Of a DNA stretch of 64,000 nt, positions 43,682-52,494 are shown one piece after another (position 1 is the stretch's first letter; every line of letters begins with the position of its first letter). The notes beneath the pieces were generated by a model. That model did not search any database. It saw nothing but the letters and a program-made list of their open reading frames with translations, and had not been told where the DNA came from. Source of the DNA: Streptomyces griseochromogenes (lineage in GTDB: Bacteria; Actinomycetota; Actinomycetes; Streptomycetales; Streptomycetaceae); assembly GCF_001542625.1 (NCBI RefSeq), contig NZ_CP016279.1:6324001-6388000 (forward strand), given 5' to 3'. The translations under genes were made by a program, and so were the position numbers.

Positions 43682-44503
43682 ATGACCGTACGCAAGAACC
43701 AGGCCACCCTGACCGCCGACGAGAAGCGGCGGTTCACCGGCGCCGTCCTCGAACTCAAGCGCAACGGACGCTACGACGAGTTCGTCCGCACGCACAACGC
43801 CTTCATCATGTCCGACACCGACAGCGGGGAACGCACCGGCCACCGCTCACCGTCCTTCCTGCCCTGGCACCGCAGATTCCTGCTCGACTTCGAGCAGGCG
43901 CTGCAATCGGTCGACTCCACCGTCGCCCTGCCCTACTGGGACTGGAGCACCGACCGCACGGTGCGCGCCTCGCTGTGGGCTCCGGACTTCCTCGGCGGTA
44001 CCGGGCGCAGCTCCGACGGCCGGGTGATGGACGGCCCGTTCGCCGCGGCCGCCGGCAACTGGCCGATGAACATACGGGTGGACGGCCGTTCGTTCCTGCG
44101 CCGCTCCCTCGGCGCGGGCGTGCGCGAGCTGCCGACGGCCGCGGAGGTGGAGTCGGTGCTCTCGATGTCCACGTACGACATGGCGCCGTACAACAGCGCG
44201 TCCGACGGTTTCCGCAACCACCTGGAGGGGTGGCGCGGGGTCAATCTGCACAACCGGGTCCATGTGTGGGTCGGCGGGCAGATGGCCACCGGGGTCTCCC
44301 CCAACGACCCGGTCTTCTGGCTGCACCACGCCTACATCGACAAGCTGTGGGCCGAGTGGCAGCGCCGCCACCCGGGCGCCGGCTATGTGCCGACCGGCGG
44401 GACGCCGGACGTGGTGGACCTGGACGAGACGATGAAGCCCTGGAACGACGTGCGCCCGGCGGACCTGCTGGACCACACGAAGTTCTACACGTTCGACGTC
44501 TGA
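43682..44503 (+). CDS. melC2: Tyrosinase MelC2
   Basis: A 273-residue type-3 copper monooxygenase that turns tyrosine into DOPA and dopaquinone, the start of melanin. CuA ligands are His38 (RTHNAF), His54 (TGHRS) and His63 (LPWHRRFLLDFE); CuB ligands are in LHNRVHVWVGG and PVFWLHHAYIDKLW. Numbering and length agree with known Streptomyces tyrosinases. It has no signal of its own and leaves the cell with MelC1. The stop directly abuts the stop of the convergent RNase H gene. Confidence 0.96.
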   Translation: MTVRKNQATLTADEKRRFTGAVLELKRNGRYDEFVRTHNAFIMSDTDSGERTGHRSPSFLPWHRRFLLDFEQALQSVDSTVALPYWDWSTDRTVRASLWAPDFLGGTGRSSDGRVMDGPFAAAAGNWPMNIRVDGRSFLRRSLGAGVRELPTAAEVESVLSMSTYDMAPYNSASDGFRNHLEGWRGVNLHNRVHVWVGGQMATGVSPNDPVFWLHHAYIDKLWAEWQRRHPGAGYVPTGGTPDVVDLDETMKPWNDVRPADLLDHTKFYTFDV

Positions 44504-45196
44504 TCAGGCCTCGGCGGTACGGCACTCCGGGTGGCCCCACCCCTGGGCGTTCTTGGCGATGGGCTCGCCGGCGGCGTAGGAGCGGCCGCACGGACAGCGG
44601 CCGGGGAACTTCGCCTTGACGGTGCGCGAGGACGCTCCGCCGCCGGTCCGGCGGGGCGCCTTGCGGCGCGGGGCGGCCGCCTTGGGCGTGTCGGGCGACG
44701 GGGGCGGCTCCGGGGAGCCCTGGGCGCTGCCGGCCGCCTCCTGCACCGAGGCCGCCTGGCTGGCGGCGCGGTCGGCGAAGTCGTTCAGCGGGTCGCCGTC
44801 GACCTGGTGGGCGGGGACGTAGCGGAAGTCGACGGACCGGCCGTCGAGCAGCTCGTCGATGCGCACCACCAGGTCCTGGTTGGCGACCGGCTTGCCGGCG
44901 GCCGTCTTCCAGCCGTTGCGCTTCCAGCCGGGCAGCCAGGTGGTGACGGCCTTCATCGCGTACTGGGAGTCCATCCGGATCTCCAGCGGCACGTTCGGGT
45001 CGACGGCCGCGAGCAGCCGTTCCAGCGCCGTCAGTTCGGCGACGTTGTTGGTGGCCCGGCCGAGCGGGCCCGACTCCCAGCGGGCCGGGGTCCGCTCGTC
45101 GTCCGAGACCACCCATGCCCATCCGGCCGGTCCGGGGTTTCCCTTCGAAGCCCCGTCGCACGCGGCCACCACTCGTTCACGCATGCGGTCGATCAT
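44504..45196 (-). CDS. Ribonuclease H with Cys-rich C-terminal tail
   Basis: A 230-residue type I RNase H that degrades RNA in RNA/DNA hybrids. Catalytic acids are visible: Asp in AACDGASKGNPGP, Glu in NNVAELTALE, Asp in IRMDSQYAMKAV and Asp in LNDFADRAA; the His loop is YVPAHQVDGD. After residue ~150 an Ala/Pro-rich linker leads to CPCGRSYAAGEPIAKN and a final HPEC, a possible zinc-binding knuckle not part of standard RNase HI. Start could also be the ATG four codons in. No good ribosome site is seen. Confidence 0.9.
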   Translation of the reverse strand: MIDRMRERVVAACDGASKGNPGPAGWAWVVSDDERTPARWESGPLGRATNNVAELTALERLLAAVDPNVPLEIRMDSQYAMKAVTTWLPGWKRNGWKTAAGKPVANQDLVVRIDELLDGRSVDFRYVPAHQVDGDPLNDFADRAASQAASVQEAAGSAQGSPEPPPSPDTPKAAAPRRKAPRRTGGGASSRTVKAKFPGRCPCGRSYAAGEPIAKNAQGWGHPECRTAEA

Positions 45197-45230
45197 GCCA
45201 TGGTCGCGCGCTCCGCCGGTCCGGGGCCGG

Positions 45231-46025
45231 TCAGACGTCCTTGATCGTCGGCATCTCTCCCTCGGTGGTCGTGATGTCGATCACCGAGAAGTTCGCGCCC
45301 TGCGGGTCGGTGAGCGCCGCGAACCGGCCGAAGGGACTGCTCATCGGGCCGAAGCGGAGGACGGCGCCGTGCTTGGTGGCCCGGGCCACGGCCTCGTCGC
45401 AGTCGTCGACGGTGAAGTAGACGTTGACGTACGACGGCACCTCCGGCGGGAAGTCGTCGGTCATCCTCATCCGGCCCAGGACGGTGTCCTCACCGATGTC
45501 GAACAGCCGGAAGTCGACCGCGTCGTCCTCGATCTGCTTCGCCCGGTACCCGAAGACGGCGGTCAGGAAGGGGTCCGCCCGCTCGGGCTCGCGGGTGAAG
45601 ACCTCGGCCCAGCAGTAGGCGCCCGGCGTCGCCGTTGCCTCGAAGCCCTCGTGGGTGCCCGCCTGCCACACCCCGAACACGGCCCCGCTGGGCTCCCTGG
45701 CCAGGCACATGGTGCCGAACTCGCCGACCTGCATCGGCTCCATGAGCACCTCACCGCCGTTGTCCCGGATCTTCGCCACGGTGGCGGCCGCGTCCGGCGA
45801 GGCGAAGTACAGGCACCACTGCGACTGTCCCTCCTGGCCCGGCATGGGCGGGACGACGGCTGCCACCGCCTTGCCGTTCGCATAGGCCTGCGTGTAATTG
45901 CCGTACTCCGACGACGACTCGCCGAACGTCCAGCCGAGGACATCGCCGTAGAAGCTCTTGGCGCCCTCCAGGTCGCTGAACATCGCATCGGCCCAGCAGG
46001 GCGTTCCCTCAGGTTGCACGGCCAT
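45231..46025 (-). CDS. VOC (glyoxalase-like) protein, two domains
   Basis: A 264-residue protein made of two vicinal-oxygen-chelate repeats: one begins [23 protein letters not shown], the second [23 protein letters not shown], each ending with a [10 protein letters not shown] or [10 protein letters not shown] strand. Expected metal residues are partly replaced, so it may bind a small molecule rather than act as glyoxalase. Many antibiotic-producing actinomycetes carry such proteins for resistance or hydroxylation. ATG at 46025 has GGGAGG nine bases upstream. Single gene, divergent from the encapsulin operon. Confidence 0.87.
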   Translation of the reverse strand: MAVQPEGTPCWADAMFSDLEGAKSFYGDVLGWTFGESSSEYGNYTQAYANGKAVAAVVPPMPGQEGQSQWCLYFASPDAAATVAKIRDNGGEVLMEPMQVGEFGTMCLAREPSGAVFGVWQAGTHEGFEATATPGAYCWAEVFTREPERADPFLTAVFGYRAKQIEDDAVDFRLFDIGEDTVLGRMRMTDDFPPEVPSYVNVYFTVDDCDEAVARATKHGAVLRFGPMSSPFGRFAALTDPQGANFSVIDITTTEGEMPTIKDV

Positions 46026-46333
46026 GGTCCGCACCCTCCCGGTCAGACGGATTGTCCCCGGACATCACGCTAGTCACCTTGCGCCCGGCCCGCGCGCCGA
46101 ACGGTGTCCGGGTGATCAAACCTGGGCACGGGCGCAGCAGACCGGCGCGCGATCACCGTTGCAGGCGCGTGATGGCGTCATCGACGCCGCCGCACCTCTC
46201 GATGATCAAAAGCGCCCCTTTCACGCTGTACCCGCGGATCACGCGTCCTGTTTGGCTGGTCCGAGCGCACCGGCACCCCGCGCACCACCGACCGATCCGC
46301 ATCACCCGTGTTCACCTCTCCGCAGGAGGGAAT
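46026..46333. other. Upstream region of the encapsulin-terpene operon
   Basis: A 308-bp gap without a credible gene. It is dotted with GATCA/GATCAC words (GTGATCAAACC, GCGATCACCG, TGATCAAAAG, GGATCACG) spaced by roughly 45 to 60 bp, and contains GATG-GCGT-CATC. These may be regulator sites for the operon. No consensus promoter stands out. Confidence 0.35.
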
Positions 46334-47776
46334 GTGTCCACACCGGACATCGCCACCGGTTCCGCAGTCGACGAGCCCGACCCCATGACCCCGGCCGACG
46401 GGCAGCTCACCAGTCTGAGCACCCGGGCGGCCCGCCAGCTCGCCACCACCACCAAGTCCGAACCGCAGATGCAGGCCATCACCTCGCGATGGCTGCTCAA
46501 GTCCCTGCCATGGGTGGACGTGAAGGGCGGCGCGTACCGGGTCAACCGGCGCCTGCAGCTGCGCACCGGTCGCGGCCGTGTGCACTTCGAGCAGAACGGC
46601 GCCGACGACATCCGGGTCATCCCCGAGACGCTGACCGAGCTGCCGATCCTGCGCGGCTACCCCGACACGGACGTACTGCGCGAGATCGCCACCCGCTTCC
46701 AGTCCCGGGAAGTACGCGCGGGCCAGGTGCTGTTCGAGGCCGGGCAGCCGGTCACCGAGGCCTACCTCGTGGTGCACGGACGCTTCACCCGCTACGCGGT
46801 CGGAAAGTACGGCGAGGAGGAGGTCATCGGGGTCGTCACCGACGGCGACCAGATGGGCGACGAGGCGGTCGGCCAGTCCGATCCGCTGTGGCTGACCTCG
46901 GTCCGGGCGGAGACCGCCGGCGTGGTGCTGGCGCTGCCCTGGGCCGTCGTGGAGGATTTCACCGAGCGGGCGCCGTCCCTCGCGGCTCACCTCCAGGCGT
47001 ACGTGGAGCGGCAGCGCAAGCCGATGAACCGCAAGGGCGAGGCGGAGGTCCCCGTCCAGGCCGGCCACGTCGGCGAGCCGACGCTGCAGGGGGGCTTCGT
47101 CGACTACGAACTCGCCCCGCGCGAATACGAGTTGTCCCTCACCCAGACCGTGCTGCGGGTGCACACCCGGGTCGCCGATCTCTACAACCACCCCATGGAC
47201 CAGACCGCGCAGCAGTTGCGGCTGACCGTGGAGGAGATCCGCGAGCGGCAGGAATGGGAGCTGGTCAACAACCGGGAGTTCGGGCTGCTGCACAACGTCG
47301 ACTACGGCCAGCGCATCAGCACCTACACCGGGCCACCGACGCCGGACGACATGGACGAGCTGTTGTCGATGCGGCGCAAGACGAAGGTGTTCCTCGCCCA
47401 TCCGAAAGCGATCGCGGCCTTCTTCAGGCAGTGCAACAAACGGGGCCTGGTGCCCGGCACCGTGAGCGTCGACGGTCATGAGGTGCCCGCATGGCGCGGG
47501 GTGCCGATCTTCCCGTGCGGCAAGATCCCGATCAGCGGGGACCACACCAGCAGCATCATCGCGCTGCGCACCGGCGAGGCCGACCAGGGCGTCGTCGGCC
47601 TCTACCAGACCGGCATCCCGGAGGAGTACCAGCCGGGTCTGAACGTCCGTTTCATGGGCATCGACAGTGCCGCGATCATCAACTACCTCGTCACGGCCTA
47701 CTACTCACTCGCCATCCTGGTTCCCGACGCGGCGGGAATCCTGGAGAACGTCCAGATCGGCCGGACGGCCGAGTGA
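46334..47776 (+). CDS. Family 2B encapsulin shell protein with cyclic-nucleotide-binding-like domain (EshA type)
   Basis: A 480-residue protein matching the EshA/EshB family of Streptomyces, now known as family 2B encapsulins: HK97-fold shell proteins with an inserted cyclic-nucleotide-binding-like domain. The insert covers ~115-230 ([30 protein letters not shown]). The HK97 parts include [57 protein letters not shown] and a late [14 protein letters not shown]. It should build an icosahedral compartment around the enzyme encoded next. GTG at 46334 has AGGAGG five bases upstream. First gene of a three-gene operon; 16 bp to the terpene cyclase. Confidence 0.92.
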   Translation: MSTPDIATGSAVDEPDPMTPADGQLTSLSTRAARQLATTTKSEPQMQAITSRWLLKSLPWVDVKGGAYRVNRRLQLRTGRGRVHFEQNGADDIRVIPETLTELPILRGYPDTDVLREIATRFQSREVRAGQVLFEAGQPVTEAYLVVHGRFTRYAVGKYGEEEVIGVVTDGDQMGDEAVGQSDPLWLTSVRAETAGVVLALPWAVVEDFTERAPSLAAHLQAYVERQRKPMNRKGEAEVPVQAGHVGEPTLQGGFVDYELAPREYELSLTQTVLRVHTRVADLYNHPMDQTAQQLRLTVEEIRERQEWELVNNREFGLLHNVDYGQRISTYTGPPTPDDMDELLSMRRKTKVFLAHPKAIAAFFRQCNKRGLVPGTVSVDGHEVPAWRGVPIFPCGKIPISGDHTSSIIALRTGEADQGVVGLYQTGIPEEYQPGLNVRFMGIDSAAIINYLVTAYYSLAILVPDAAGILENVQIGRTAE

Positions 47777-47792
47777 CGGCCTGGAGCACGTC

Positions 47793-48845
47793 ATGAGCAC
47801 ATCCACCCCTTCCTACCAACTGCCCGGCCCTCCGAACATCGCCCGGAGCATGCGCAAGGACCGGCGCACCGGGGCGATCCCCGGGCTGCACTACCGGCCG
47901 GCCGTTCCCGCGGACCCGGAGAAGGCGGCGGAGATCGACTGCCGCCTCGAGTCCTGGGCCCGTGAGCTGGACCTGTTTCCCCGGGCCTGGCACGGGGACT
48001 TCTCCGGCTTCCAGTTCGGCCGTGCCGTCGTACTGCAGCATCCGGGCGGCCTCGACCTGGAGCGCCTCACCGCCGCCGGCAAGCTGCTGCTCGCCGAGAA
48101 CGTCGTCGACTCCTGCTACTGCGAGGAGGACGAGGGCCGGGGCGGAGAGCGGCGCGGCCTCGGCGGCCGGCTCATCATGGGCCAGTCGGCGCTCGACCCC
48201 TACCACGGCATCCCCGAGCTGGAGGAGGAGTGGCGCGAAGGCATGCGGGCCGACGGTCCCCTGCGCTCGTACCACTTCGCCCTCACCGACTACGCCGCCT
48301 TCGCCACACCCAGCCAGACCGACCGCTTCGTGCACGACATGGCCCGGCTGCACATGGGCTATCTGGCCGAGGCCGCCTGGATGGAGACCCGCTACGTGCC
48401 ACGGGTCTGGGAGTACCTGGTGATGCGGCAGTTCAACAACTTCCGGCCGTGTCTGTCGCTCGTCGACGCGGTGGACGGCTACGAACTGCCCGAGCAGGTA
48501 TACGCCCGCCCCGAGATCCAGCGGATCACCGCCCTGGCGTGCAACGCCACCACGATCGTCAACGACCTGTACTCCTTCACCAAGGAGCTGGCGAGCGATC
48601 CGACCCACCTCAATCTGCCGCAGGTCGTCGCCGCCAACGACCGCCGCGGGCTGAAGACCGCCTATCTGAAGTCCGTCGAGATCCACAACCGGATCATGGA
48701 GGCCTTCGAGGAGGAGTCGGCCGTGCTGTCCGCCACCTCGCCGCTCGTGGAGCGCTACGCCCTGGGGCTCGCCGCCTGGGTGTCCGGCAACCACGAGTGG
48801 CACGCCACCAACACCCACCGATACCACCTGCCCGACTACTGGTGA
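47793..48845 (+). CDS. 2-methylisoborneol synthase-type terpene cyclase, probable encapsulin cargo
   Basis: A 350-residue class I terpene cyclase that would act on 2-methyl-GPP. The NSE metal motif is intact (Asn257-Asp-Leu-Tyr-Ser261-Phe-Thr-Lys-Glu265), and RYHLPDYW ends the protein as in 2-MIB synthases. The Asp-rich motif reads Asp106-Ser-Cys-Tyr-Cys-Glu-Glu-Asp where characterised enzymes have DDCYCED, so one acidic ligand position is Ser. Characterised enzymes also have an N-terminal disordered Pro-rich extension of ~100 residues; here only about 25 residues (LPGPPNIARSMRKDR) precede the fold. ATG has GGAG seven bases upstream. Product is 2-MIB or a close methylated monoterpene (inference). 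Confidence 0.88.
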   Translation: MSTSTPSYQLPGPPNIARSMRKDRRTGAIPGLHYRPAVPADPEKAAEIDCRLESWARELDLFPRAWHGDFSGFQFGRAVVLQHPGGLDLERLTAAGKLLLAENVVDSCYCEEDEGRGGERRGLGGRLIMGQSALDPYHGIPELEEEWREGMRADGPLRSYHFALTDYAAFATPSQTDRFVHDMARLHMGYLAEAAWMETRYVPRVWEYLVMRQFNNFRPCLSLVDAVDGYELPEQVYARPEIQRITALACNATTIVNDLYSFTKELASDPTHLNLPQVVAANDRRGLKTAYLKSVEIHNRIMEAFEEESAVLSATSPLVERYALGLAAWVSGNHEWHATNTHRYHLPDYW

Positions 48846-48909
48846 CCGCTCCGCTCCGCGGAGCAGCGCCAGGGGTCAAGACCGTCAGTCGCGTCACGAG
48901 GAGTCACCT

Positions 48910-49788
48910 TTGACGACCGTCCCCGTCGACCGGACCGCACCCGCTCCGGTACCGGCTCAGTCCATCTACCAGAGCCGCGTCGCGGACTACTGGAACGCCG
49001 AGGAGAACCCGGTCAACCTGGAACTCGGGAAGATCGACAATCTGTACCACCACCACTACGGCATCGGCGCCGCCGATCTGTCGGTGCTCGAGGAGCCCGA
49101 CCCGGACCTGCGCCGGGAAGCCATCACCACCGAACTGCACCGGCTGGAGCACGCCCAGGCGGAGCTGCTCTCCGCCCACCTCGGGCCGCTCTCCCCCGCC
49201 GACCGGGTCTTCGACGCAGGCTGCGGGCGCGGCGGAGGCAGTGTCGTGGCGCATCTGCGCTACGGCTGCCACGCCGACGGCGTCACGATCTCCGCGAAGC
49301 AGGCCGACTTCGCCAACGAGCAGGCCCGCGGGCGCGGCATCGACGGCAAGGTGCGCTACCACCACCGCAACATGCTCGACACCGGCTTCACGTCGGGCGC
49401 GTACGCGGCGTCGTGGAACAACGAGTCCACCATGTACGTCGAACTGGACCTGCTGTTCGCGGAGCACGCCCGGCTGCTGCGGCGCGGGGGCCGGTACGTG
49501 GTGATCACCGGCTGCTACAACGACACCTACGGGCAGGCGTCCCGTGAGGTCTCGCTGATCAACGCGCACTACATCTGCGACATCCATCCGCGGTCGGCGT
49601 ACTTCGCCGCGATGGCCCGCAACCGGCTGGTGCCGGTGCACGTCCAGGACCTCACGGAGGCGACCGTCCCGTACTGGGAACTGCGCCGGGAGGCGGACCA
49701 CCTGGTCACGGGCATCGAGGACACCTTCCTGTCCGCCTACCGCAACGGCAGCTTCCAGTACCTGCTCATCGTGGCCGACCGGGTCTGA
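48910..49788 (+). CDS. Geranyl diphosphate 2-C-methyltransferase
   Basis: A 292-residue SAM-dependent enzyme that methylates GPP at C2 to make 2-methyl-GPP, the substrate of the preceding cyclase. SAM-binding motif I is VFDAGCGRGGGSVV; the preceding YQSRVADYWNAEENPVNLELGKIDNLYHHHYGIG, shown in parts, and ASWNNESTMYVELD are specific for GPP methyltransferases. TTG at 48910 has GAGGAG six bases upstream. A 12-bp palindrome GCTCCGCGGAGC lies in the 64-bp gap after the cyclase. Last gene of the operon, closed by a strong hairpin. Confidence 0.93.
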   Translation: MTTVPVDRTAPAPVPAQSIYQSRVADYWNAEENPVNLELGKIDNLYHHHYGIGAADLSVLEEPDPDLRREAITTELHRLEHAQAELLSAHLGPLSPADRVFDAGCGRGGGSVVAHLRYGCHADGVTISAKQADFANEQARGRGIDGKVRYHHRNMLDTGFTSGAYAASWNNESTMYVELDLLFAEHARLLRRGGRYVVITGCYNDTYGQASREVSLINAHYICDIHPRSAYFAAMARNRLVPVHVQDLTEATVPYWELRREADHLVTGIEDTFLSAYRNGSFQYLLIVADRV

Positions 49789-49807
49789 CCACCCGCGGGC
49801 GGCAGGC

Positions 49808-49834
49808 GGGGGCGGTGTCCACGGCACCGCCCCC
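49808..49834 (+). terminator. Strong terminator of the encapsulin-terpene operon
   Basis: GGGGGCGGTG (49808-49817) pairs perfectly with CACCGCCCCC (49825-49834) across seven bases, 19 bp after the methyltransferase stop. It marks the operon end clearly. Confidence 0.82.
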
Positions 49835-49902
49835 GCTCGTTCGTTCCCTTTCGTTCGACAGCGGGGGCGGCAGGCCGTTGGATGGGCGCCGATGAGTGCT
49901 GT

Positions 49903-50248
49903 GTGGCCGCGCTGCTCCGGATCGACCCACACGAGGGGCCGCCCGCGAGCCGGGGCGTTTCCCTCACGACCAGGGACGCGCCGACCCGCGCGTCCCTGGA
50001 GCGGCTCGTCGGCCGGATCCACACCGACGCGGTGACCTCCCTGTGGGAGCGGGCACTGCGCGCCCCGGAGCACGACGGGCCGCCGGCCTGGCTGCACGGC
50101 GACCTGTCCCCCGGGAACGTGGGCACGTGGGCGGGGCTGGGCGCTGTCGATCTCACTGATCCAGCTGCCGTACCACTGGCACACCAACCCGGCGCCGGCC
50201 GAGAACTCCCGGCATGTGATCGCCGAGATCCTCGCCGAGGCCGGGTGA
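49903..50248 (+). pseudogene. Aminoglycoside-phosphotransferase-family remnant
   Basis: A broken APH/choline-kinase-like gene. AALLRIDPHEGPP, RGVSLTTRDAPTRASLERL, GRIHTDAVTSLWERAL and GPPAWLHGDLSPGNV match the middle of such kinases, up to the HGD catalytic loop. Then ~60 residues including the DFG-like metal site are missing, and the C-terminal end LPYHWHTNPAPAENSRHVIAEILAEAG resumes in another frame (TGA at 50246). The whole N-terminal ATP-binding lobe is absent. A gene degraded by deletions; no product is expected. Confidence 0.7.
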
Positions 50249-50267
50249 TGGCGGCTCCCCGGGCGTG

Positions 50268-50750
50268 CTACTCGCCCGCGTGCGCCTTCTCCAGTTCGGC
50301 GATGTCGAGCTTGCCCATGCTCAGCATGGACCGGGTGGCGCGAGAGGCCCTCTCCGGGTCCGGGTCGCCGATCAGGTCAGGCAGGCGGTCGGGTACGACC
50401 TGCCAGGAGACGCCGTACTTGTCCTTGAGCCAGCCGCAGGGGCCGGGCTCGCCGCCGTTCTCGGTGAGCCTCGTCCAGTAGTAGTCGATCTCCTCCTGGT
50501 CTGCGCAGAAGATCTGGAAGGAGATCGCCTCGTTGAACGTGAACTCGGGGCCGCCGTTGAGTGCGACGAACTTGTGGCCGTTGGCCGTGAACTCGACGGT
50601 CAGCACGGTGCCGGCGGGGCGGGGGGCGCCCTCCGGATAGCGGGCGACGTGGCCGATGCTGGAGTTCTTGAAGATCGACACGTAGTAGTCGGCGGCCTCT
50701 TCGGCCTGGCTGTCGAACCAGAGACACGTGGTGAAACCGTCCGTGGTCAT
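50268..50750 (-). CDS. PhnB-like VOC protein (3-demethylubiquinone-methyltransferase-like fold)
   Basis: A 160-residue member of the PhnB/YjdN group of glyoxalase-fold proteins. FTTCLWFDSQAEEAADYYVSIFKNSSIGHVARYPEG, seen in parts, GGPEFTFNEAISFQIFC and CGWLKDKYGVSWQVVP are the standard blocks, followed by a helical tail. Enzymatic role is unknown. ATG at 50750 has GGAGG five bases upstream; a GTG two codons earlier overlaps that site and is rejected. Converges on the phosphotransferase pseudogene. Confidence 0.9.
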   Translation of the reverse strand: MTTDGFTTCLWFDSQAEEAADYYVSIFKNSSIGHVARYPEGAPRPAGTVLTVEFTANGHKFVALNGGPEFTFNEAISFQIFCADQEEIDYYWTRLTENGGEPGPCGWLKDKYGVSWQVVPDRLPDLIGDPDPERASRATRSMLSMGKLDIAELEKAHAGE

Positions 50751-50885
50751 GAGCACCTCCGGGAGCGTGGAACGCGGTCACTCCTGCAGACCGGTCCGCG
50801 CGGCGAAACTCATCGGCCGCCCGCCGATGTGATCCGCCGGTCCGATCGGCCGGGTCGACGATGATCTCGCACTAGCATCCGGTCC

Positions 50886-52091
50886 ATGACCTCTTCTCCC
50901 GACGAGAGCATCCGGCCCTTCCGGCTGGCGGTCCCCCAGAGCGACCTGGACGACCTGTACGACCGCCTCGACCGCACCCGCTGGCCGGCGGGACTGCCCG
51001 GGGTGGGCTGGGCGTACGGGGTGGCGCCGGGGTACCTGCGGGAGCTCGTGCGGTACTGGCGGCACGAGTTCGACTGGCGTGCGGCCGAGGCACGGCTGAA
51101 CGAGTGGCCGCAGTTCACGACCACCGTCGACGGTGCGAACGTGCACTTCGCGCACGTCCGCTCGCCGGAGCCGGACGCCACCCCGCTGATCGTCACGCAC
51201 GGCTGGCCCGGCTCGATCGTGGAGTTCCTGGACGCCGTCGGGCCGCTCACCGACCCGGCGGCCCATGGCGGGGATCCGTCCGACGCGTTCCACGTCGTGG
51301 TGCCGAGCATCCCCGGGTTCGGGCTGTCCGGGCCCACCACCGACACCGGCTGGGAGGCGGGCCGGGTCGCCGACGCGTGGGCCGAGCTGATGGGACGCCT
51401 CGGCTACGAGCGCTTCGGCGCGCAGGGCGGCGACTGGGGCGCGGCGATCTCCCGTGAGCTGGGCCGCGCCCGTCCCGACCGGGTGATCGGCGTCCATCTC
51501 AACCTGCTGCCCGGTGCCCAGGCGACCAGTGAGCCCACCGAGGAGGAGCTGGCCGCGCTCGGCCCCGAGGAGCGGGAGCGCACGCTCACCTCGTGGCGCC
51601 GCTGGTCAGCCTGGACGGGCGACGCTTCGGCGTACGCCTTGCTGCACTCCACCCGGCCGCAGACCCTGGCGTACGCGCTCACGGACTCCCCCGTCGGCCA
51701 GCTCGCCTGGATCGTCGAGAAGTTCCGGGAGTGGACGGACTCAGAGGACCTGCCGGAGGAGGCGGTCGACCGGGACCTGCTGCTCACCAATGTGATGCTG
51801 TACTGGCTGACCGGGACGGCCGGTTCGTCCGCCCGGATCTACTACGAGCGCGCGCACGCCACGGGCCGCGCGGCCGCTCCCGCCGAGCCGTCCACGGCAC
51901 CGACCGCGCTGGCGCTGTTCCCCGCCGAACTGCAGATCCCGCTGCGGCACAAGGCGGACCGCACCGAGAACATCGTCCGCTGGACGGAGTTCGACCGGGG
52001 CGGGCACTTCGCGGCCATGGAGGAGCCGGACCTGCTGGTGAGCGACGTCCGGGCCTTCTTCCGGCAGTTGCGCGAGAAGGGCGTCGGCTGA
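50886..52091 (+). CDS. Epoxide hydrolase (alpha/beta hydrolase with EHN domain)
   Basis: A 401-residue enzyme. The N-terminal EHN domain (IRPFRLAVPQSDLDDLYDRLDRTRWP, in part) precedes an alpha/beta-hydrolase: oxyanion motif HGWPGS, nucleophile Asp in GAQGGDWGAAIS, ring-opening Tyr candidates in ARIYYERAH, and the catalytic His in DRGGHFAAMEEPD. It opens epoxides to diols by an ester intermediate. A TAGCAT box (50873-50878) lies seven bases before ATG with no Shine-Dalgarno, so the mRNA may be leaderless. Substrate unknown. It converges on the XRE gene. Confidence 0.92.
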   Translation: MTSSPDESIRPFRLAVPQSDLDDLYDRLDRTRWPAGLPGVGWAYGVAPGYLRELVRYWRHEFDWRAAEARLNEWPQFTTTVDGANVHFAHVRSPEPDATPLIVTHGWPGSIVEFLDAVGPLTDPAAHGGDPSDAFHVVVPSIPGFGLSGPTTDTGWEAGRVADAWAELMGRLGYERFGAQGGDWGAAISRELGRARPDRVIGVHLNLLPGAQATSEPTEEELAALGPEERERTLTSWRRWSAWTGDASAYALLHSTRPQTLAYALTDSPVGQLAWIVEKFREWTDSEDLPEEAVDRDLLLTNVMLYWLTGTAGSSARIYYERAHATGRAAAPAEPSTAPTALALFPAELQIPLRHKADRTENIVRWTEFDRGGHFAAMEEPDLLVSDVRAFFRQLREKGVG

Positions 52092-52098
52092 CGGCGCA

Positions 52099-52494
52099 TC
52101 AGGCTGCCAGGCACAGCCCCTGGTACGACTCGTGCGGCCGCGGAGCCGCGGCCGCACGGCGGGCCTGCGCACCGGTCCGCCGGGTCAACTCGCCCTGCGT
52201 GAGCGACAGCAGGTCGCCGAGGCCGAGGCCCAGGGCGCGGGCGGCGGCCGCGAGGACCTCCGAGGAGGCCTCCTTGCGGCCGCGCTCGATCTCGGACAGG
52301 TACGGCAGCGAGATCCGCGCCGCGTCGGCCACGTCCCTGAGCGTACGCTCCTGCGCCAGCCTCTCCCCGCGCAGCACCTGACCGACGAGATCCCGCCACA
52401 GAGGCTCCCTCGGCGCGGGCTCGGCGGCGTCCGGACGGGCCGGCCCGGGGCGCAGCGGGATCACACGGGCTTCGTCGCTCACCTGGTCGCTCAC
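52099..52494 (-). CDS. XRE family regulator of the ClgR/PopR type, ending in Leu-Ala-Ala
   Basis: A 131-residue regulator with the HTH GERLAQERTLRDVADAARISLPYLSEIERGRKEASSEVL, of which ISLPYLSEIERGRKEASSEV is shared with ClgR and PopR, the Streptomyces activators of clp protease genes. It ends CLAA, like an SsrA tag; PopR and ClgR are known to be destroyed by ClpP through C-terminal alanines. No clp gene is near. The start ATG is followed by a Pro/Arg-rich lead; the gene is stand-alone. Assignment to PopR proper is not possible by eye. Confidence 0.82.
   Translation of the reverse strand: MSDQVSDEARVIPLRPGPARPDAAEPAPREPLWRDLVGQVLRGERLAQERTLRDVADAARISLPYLSEIERGRKEASSEVLAAAARALGLGLGDLLSLTQGELTRRTGAQARRAAAAPRPHESYQGLCLAA

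Noticed and set aside
46026..46333. Riboswitch or small RNA before the encapsulin gene
   Set aside because: GATCA-type words repeat, but no stable conserved fold or known riboswitch core could be recognised.
49882..50481. Intact 199-codon gene on the plus strand
   Set aside because: Only the middle matches a phosphotransferase; the frame then runs through the pseudogene break into the antisense of the PhnB-like gene.
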